A stretch of DNA of 9,443 nt from an uncultured Bacteroidota bacterium (GTDB lineage: Bacteria > Bacteroidota > Bacteroidia > Chitinophagales > Chitinophagaceae): NCBI GenBank assembly GCA_903929655.1, contig CAIYVS010000257.1:1-9443 (forward strand). The letters are read 5' to 3'. The notes beneath the pieces are model-generated. The model saw nothing but the letters and a program-made list of their open reading frames with translations, ran no database searches and had not been told where the DNA came from. The translations under genes and the position numbers were made by a program. Below, one piece after another: positions 7,123 through 9,443 of this stretch. Position 1 is the first letter of the stretch. Each line of letters begins with the position of its first letter.

Positions 7123-8115
7123 CTATTGTTTTACAAAACGAATTGTTGCGACTTTGTTATCTCCTATTAGTTGTAGCAAATAAATACCAGGCGACAAAGC
7201 GGCTGTGCTCATAGTCATTTTCTGAGAACTAACTCCACAGGCCTTTATTGTCTTTCCTGACATATCTATTATGTTCAATTGCTTAACAGCATTATCATTC
7301 AATTCTACAAACAGGTTTTCTGTAGCGGGGTTGGGATATACTTTTGCGATTGGTGCAGTTGGGATATTCTTTACAGATTCAGTCTCGTTGGTGGTGAAAT
7401 TATCTATACAGAAGAAAGCAGGTGTATTCATCCCAAAACTACTGGTATCAGAAGAACTAAGAGAGAGCGACAAGCTATCTACATTTCCTAATGTTGATAA
7501 GTCCACCCATTGCCAGTCTTTAATAATATAGTCCTGCGAATTATTAGTAAAGCGGAAATCGGCAAGATAAAAATCTACTGTGTTAGTGGTCATTGCGCCT
7601 GCCAGATAACCCACAATAGTAAGTTTAAACCAATCGAGGTCATTACCAGTGGTACCTCCAAATTTTTTAGCAAATGCATCTCCATCCCTCATGCTGTTAT
7701 AAGCATACGTGCTGTTGGTAACGTAAAAACCTTTAACAGCTTTGCCAATTGCTGCCCCGCTAAGATGGATTTTTATAGGTGTACCGCCTGCATTCGCAGC
7801 CGCATATTTCAGGGAGCCACCGTATCCCTGTGCCGCTTTTGCTGAATATTGATTGCCATAACCACTGGTTACACTATCTATCATATTACTATATGCAAAA
7901 CCAGAACTCCAGAAGCCTCCGTACGAGGTATCATAAAAGCAGGAAAAAAATGCGAGGCCGTTTGTAAAGCCAACATCATTCATAGGCGTATTGTAGTTCA
8001 CATAGAAGGTGTCAGGTCCTGATAAGCTTAAAGCTTCAAAATCAGAGATAGTCTGAGCATGGGTAAGTGTTGTACTTAGTACAAGAGTTAAGATTGCAAG
8101 TAAATGTTTGCGCAT
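7123..8115 (-). CDS. DUF4465 domain protein with T9SS sorting domain, first gene of the B12 operon
   Basis: From the ATG at 8113-8115 the protein has 330 residues. Its signal peptide ends at HAQ (19-21). A DUF4465 domain spans about 22-242, recognised from GFWSSGFAYSNM (67-78), NQYSA (88-92), TYAYNSMRDGDAFAKKFGG (136-154), DWFKLTI (161-167), FYLADFR (182-188), DWQWVDLSTLG (200-210) and GMNTPAFFCIDNF (228-240). A T9SS type A sorting domain follows at about 254-330 (KVYPNP at 258-263). The upstream in-frame TTG at 8137-8139 would add eight residues before the signal peptide and is unlikely. DUF4465 has no established biochemical role that I know of, though I recall it recurring beside B12 uptake genes in Bacteroidota. 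Being first behind the cobalamin riboswitch, it is a candidate surface cobamide-binding protein. Confidence is high for the family and low for the function. Confidence 0.87.
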   Translation of the reverse strand: MRKHLLAILTLVLSTTLTHAQTISDFEALSLSGPDTFYVNYNTPMNDVGFTNGLAFFSCFYDTSYGGFWSSGFAYSNMIDSVTSGYGNQYSAKAAQGYGGSLKYAAANAGGTPIKIHLSGAAIGKAVKGFYVTNSTYAYNSMRDGDAFAKKFGGTTGNDLDWFKLTIVGYLAGAMTTNTVDFYLADFRFTNNSQDYIIKDWQWVDLSTLGNVDSLSLSLSSSDTSSFGMNTPAFFCIDNFTTNETESVKNIPTAPIAKVYPNPATENLFVELNDNAVKQLNIIDMSGKTIKACGVSSQKMTMSTAALSPGIYLLQLIGDNKVATIRFVKQ

Positions 8116-8259
8116 ATAGAAATTGGTTTTTAAAAACAATTTTTATCATGCAGCCTGTGGGTGAAAATCAGATATAGAAAAAAGCAAATAGCACATAGTG
8201 CCGAGGCTTCCATCGTACCTGTGCCTTTATCCCGAAAGCAGCGATAAGTAAATAAATTT
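8116..8259 (-). promoter_or_regulatory. Leader between riboswitch and first gene: putative expression platform
   Basis: The segment between aptamer and start codon contains AAAGGCACAGGT (coding strand; + positions 8217-8228). Apart from a 2-nt bulge it is the reverse complement of ACCTGCCTTT (+ 8261-8270), the 3' strand of the aptamer's B12 box and P1 stem. The two could form a 10-bp anti-P1 hairpin with a 32-nt loop. Further on, GCACA (+ 8220-8224) can pair with TGTGC (+ 8191-8195), just before a six-U run (+ 8178-8183), a weak possible terminator; GCAC-TAT-GTGC is a competing smaller hairpin. These pairings are read by eye, and no folding energy was computed. Confidence 0.5.
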
Positions 8260-8426
8260 CAAAGGCAGGTCTTCTGACTTACTCCACCTTTTGCGGCCTT
8301 CCCGTCCCGAAGGACAGTGGCAATACAGGATGCAAAAGGCTGTTGTTGGAGCTAACAGCATCGGGTAATGTCCGGGATTCACACCCGGTTCCCTTTTCAT
8401 TCCTTACTTAATTCAGGAAACCTTTG
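8260..8426 (-). promoter_or_regulatory. Cobalamin (adenosylcobalamin-type) riboswitch aptamer
   Basis: Read on the - strand, this segment has the conserved cobalamin aptamer elements in order. They are GGGAACCGGGTGTGAATCCC near the 5' side, then GCCACTGTCCTTCGGGACGG in the core, and the B12 box AGTCAGAAGACCTGCC near the 3' end. The closing P1 stem is CAAAGG (+ 8421-8426) with CCTTTG (+ 8260-8265). B12 binding would reduce expression of the four downstream surface-uptake genes. Most B12 transport riboswitches are off-switches; that mode is known for the class and not shown by the sequence alone. Confidence 0.95.
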
Positions 8427-8432
8427 TTGCTG

Positions 8433-8464
8433 CAAATGTAGTGAAGTAGTATTGAAAAAAACAA
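8433..8464 (-). promoter_or_regulatory. Bacteroidota-type promoter for the B12 operon
   Basis: On the - strand a -7 element TACATTTG (+ 8433-8440) matches the phylum consensus TAnnTTTG exactly. It lies 21 nt after a TTG (+ 8462-8464) that fits the -33 element. Transcription would begin within a few bases of 8428, just ahead of the riboswitch P1 strand. The promoter lies in the gap after the rlmB stop. Confidence 0.7.
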
Positions 8465-8474
8465 AAAAAATCCG

Positions 8475-9227
8475 TTAAGTAGCTAAAATGCGCTGCCGGA
8501 GCGCTTCATACAATATCATACCGGTAGCTACAGATACATTCAAGGAGTCAAACTCATTTACCATTGGTATCTTTATCAAATAGTCTGCACGTTTCAATAC
8601 ATCCCTGCTGATGCCAGTATCTTCAGCACCCATTACTATTGCAGAAGGTATGCTTAGGTCTACTTCATAGACCGGTACACTACCCTTCATCTGGGTACCT
8701 AAGACCTGTAAACCATTTAATTTCAGAACATCCATAGCCTGTTGTACAGACGGTATTCTACAGAGTAATATTTTACGCAAGGCACCTGCTGATGTTTTTA
8801 TGGCTTCCTCAGTTAAGGATGCGGCATGTGATGTGGGCAGTATAATGCCCTGTGCACCGCAACATAATGCGCTCCTGGCTATAGCCCCAACATTGCGCAC
8901 GTCGGTTACACCATCCAGCAGTACGAATAATGGCACTTCGCCTTTTTCGACCACATGGGAAATGGCATCCTGCAGGTCTATGTATTGAAGTAAGGAAGTC
9001 CAGGCAATTATCCCCTGGTGCTCAGCCCGTGTCATGCCCTGCAGTTTTTCTACGGGCACCTGGCTTATAGGGATGTTGCGCTCCCGTGCCAGTTGTTTTA
9101 TAGAATTGATCTCCGGCCCGCTTGCTGTTCTCAACAGAAACAATTTTTCTATAGTAGCTCCTTGTTGTAGGGCTTCCAGCACTGGCTTGCGACCAATCAA
9201 TAAAGGCAAAGAACGCACTGATTTCAT
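8475..9227 (-). CDS. rlmB: 23S rRNA (guanosine-2'-O-)-methyltransferase RlmB, SPOUT/TrmH family
   Basis: The 250-residue protein matches the usual RlmB length (E. coli about 243). An N-terminal substrate-binding domain (about 8-78) contains GRKPVLEAL (12-20) and RAEHQGIIA (67-75). The C-terminal SPOUT domain with trefoil knot (about 98-248) has motif 1 DGVTDVRNVGAIARSA (105-120), motif 2 IVMGAEDTGIS (197-207) and motif 3 IPMVNEFDSLNVSVATG (220-236). RlmB uses S-adenosylmethionine to methylate the ribose of G2251 (E. coli numbering) in the 23S peptidyl-transferase P loop. The V in place of P in DVRN is, to my memory, common in Bacteroidota. A paralogous TrmH-type tRNA/rRNA methylase is the alternative. 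The gene stands alone between a terminator and the B12 promoter. No Shine-Dalgarno is obvious. Confidence 0.9.
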   Translation of the reverse strand: MKSVRSLPLLIGRKPVLEALQQGATIEKLFLLRTASGPEINSIKQLARERNIPISQVPVEKLQGMTRAEHQGIIAWTSLLQYIDLQDAISHVVEKGEVPLFVLLDGVTDVRNVGAIARSALCCGAQGIILPTSHAASLTEEAIKTSAGALRKILLCRIPSVQQAMDVLKLNGLQVLGTQMKGSVPVYEVDLSIPSAIVMGAEDTGISRDVLKRADYLIKIPMVNEFDSLNVSVATGMILYEALRQRILAT

Positions 9228-9240
9228 AATATAAACCTAC

Positions 9241-9274
9241 AATAAAAAAGCGATACGTTATTTACATATCGCTT
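9241..9274 (-). terminator. Rho-independent terminator after the YebC-family gene
   Basis: A perfect 8-bp stem AAGCGATA/TATCGCTT (+ 9248-9255 and 9267-9274) with an 11-nt loop is followed on the - strand by TTTTTATT (+ 9240s). It lies 44 nt past the YebC-family stop and 20 nt before the rlmB start, so it should separate the two transcripts. Confidence 0.8.
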
Positions 9275-9317
9275 CCAAATATTATTAAACTATTCAACTA
9301 ATTAACTATTCAAGCAA

Positions 9318-9443
9318 TCAGGCCATGTTATGGAATACATGCTGCACGTCATCATCCTGCTCTACACGCTCTATAAGTTTAAATACGTCGTTTGCTTCTT
9401 CCTCACCTAATTCTACTGTGGTGCCAGGTATCCATTCTATTTC
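9318..9443 (-). CDS. YebC/TACO1-family protein, C-terminal 41 residues (gene runs off window)
   Basis: Translating the - strand from the window edge gives an open frame of 41 codons ending at TGA (+ 9318-9320). The ending VEQDDDVQHVFHNMA matches the highly conserved YebC family C-terminus (E.D.DDVQ.V.HN). Upstream, EIEWIPGTTVELGEEEA matches the end of the last domain, where YebC proteins carry 'P...V.L..E.A'. Members were long annotated as DNA-binding regulators (PmpR) and have more recently been linked to relief of ribosome stalling, like mitochondrial TACO1. About 200 further residues should lie to the right of the window. Confidence 0.88.
   Translation of the reverse strand, partial: EIEWIPGTTVELGEEEANDVFKLIERVEQDDDVQHVFHNMA

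Noticed and set aside
7271..7967. Overlapping + strand frames of 62-111 codons opposite the DUF4465 gene
   Set aside because: DUF4465 and T9SS motifs on the - strand explain the region; the + frames are shadows.
8116..8139. TTG start extending the DUF4465 protein by eight residues
   Set aside because: The extension would put MFLKTNFY before an already complete signal peptide, and no ribosome binding site supports it.
9288..9313. Direct repeat aactattcaa (two copies, 16-nt period)
   Set aside because: It is short, AT-rich and intergenic, with no more copies; it is probably chance and is not an attachment site or CRISPR unit.

Overview
The window reads as chromosomal DNA of a member of the phylum Bacteroidota (probably an environmental, Chitinophaga/Sphingobacterium-like lineage rather than a gut Bacteroides; the lineage is inference). 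Three independent clues support the phylum. Three proteins end in a type IX secretion system (T9SS) sorting domain with a YPNP motif. The one clear promoter has the phylum's -33 TTG / -7 TAnnTTTG form. A SusD/BtuB-era style of surface nutrient uptake is present, with a lipoprotein partner next to a TonB-dependent receptor.

Left part, + strand (238-3075): a tight three-gene group encodes a secreted three-domain multicopper oxidase with a T9SS tail, a TlpA-like periplasmic thioredoxin, and a peroxiredoxin-like CxxC protein. Spacings are 3 and 6 nt, so co-transcription is likely. The shared theme is extracytoplasmic copper/thiol redox chemistry. Bases 1-237 hold at most the tail of an upstream gene.

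Middle, - strand (8464 down to 3089): a promoter, a cobalamin (B12) riboswitch and four packed genes. In transcription order these are a DUF4465 protein with T9SS tail, a second uncharacterised secreted protein with T9SS tail, a BtuG-like beta-propeller lipoprotein, and a BtuB-like TonB-dependent receptor. This looks like a complete outer-membrane B12 capture and import module. The two T9SS cargo proteins stand where gut Bacteroides use extra surface lipoproteins. This operon is the most interesting system in the window. The riboswitch is followed by a visible sequence that can compete with its P1 stem, so a plausible switching mechanism can be read from the DNA. No inner-membrane B12 transporter is in the window.

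Right part, - strand (8475-9443): rlmB (23S rRNA 2'-O-methyltransferase) and, beyond a rho-independent terminator, the C-terminal end of a YebC/TACO1-family gene that runs off the window. No tRNA, rRNA, CRISPR array, insertion sequence or phage gene was seen.
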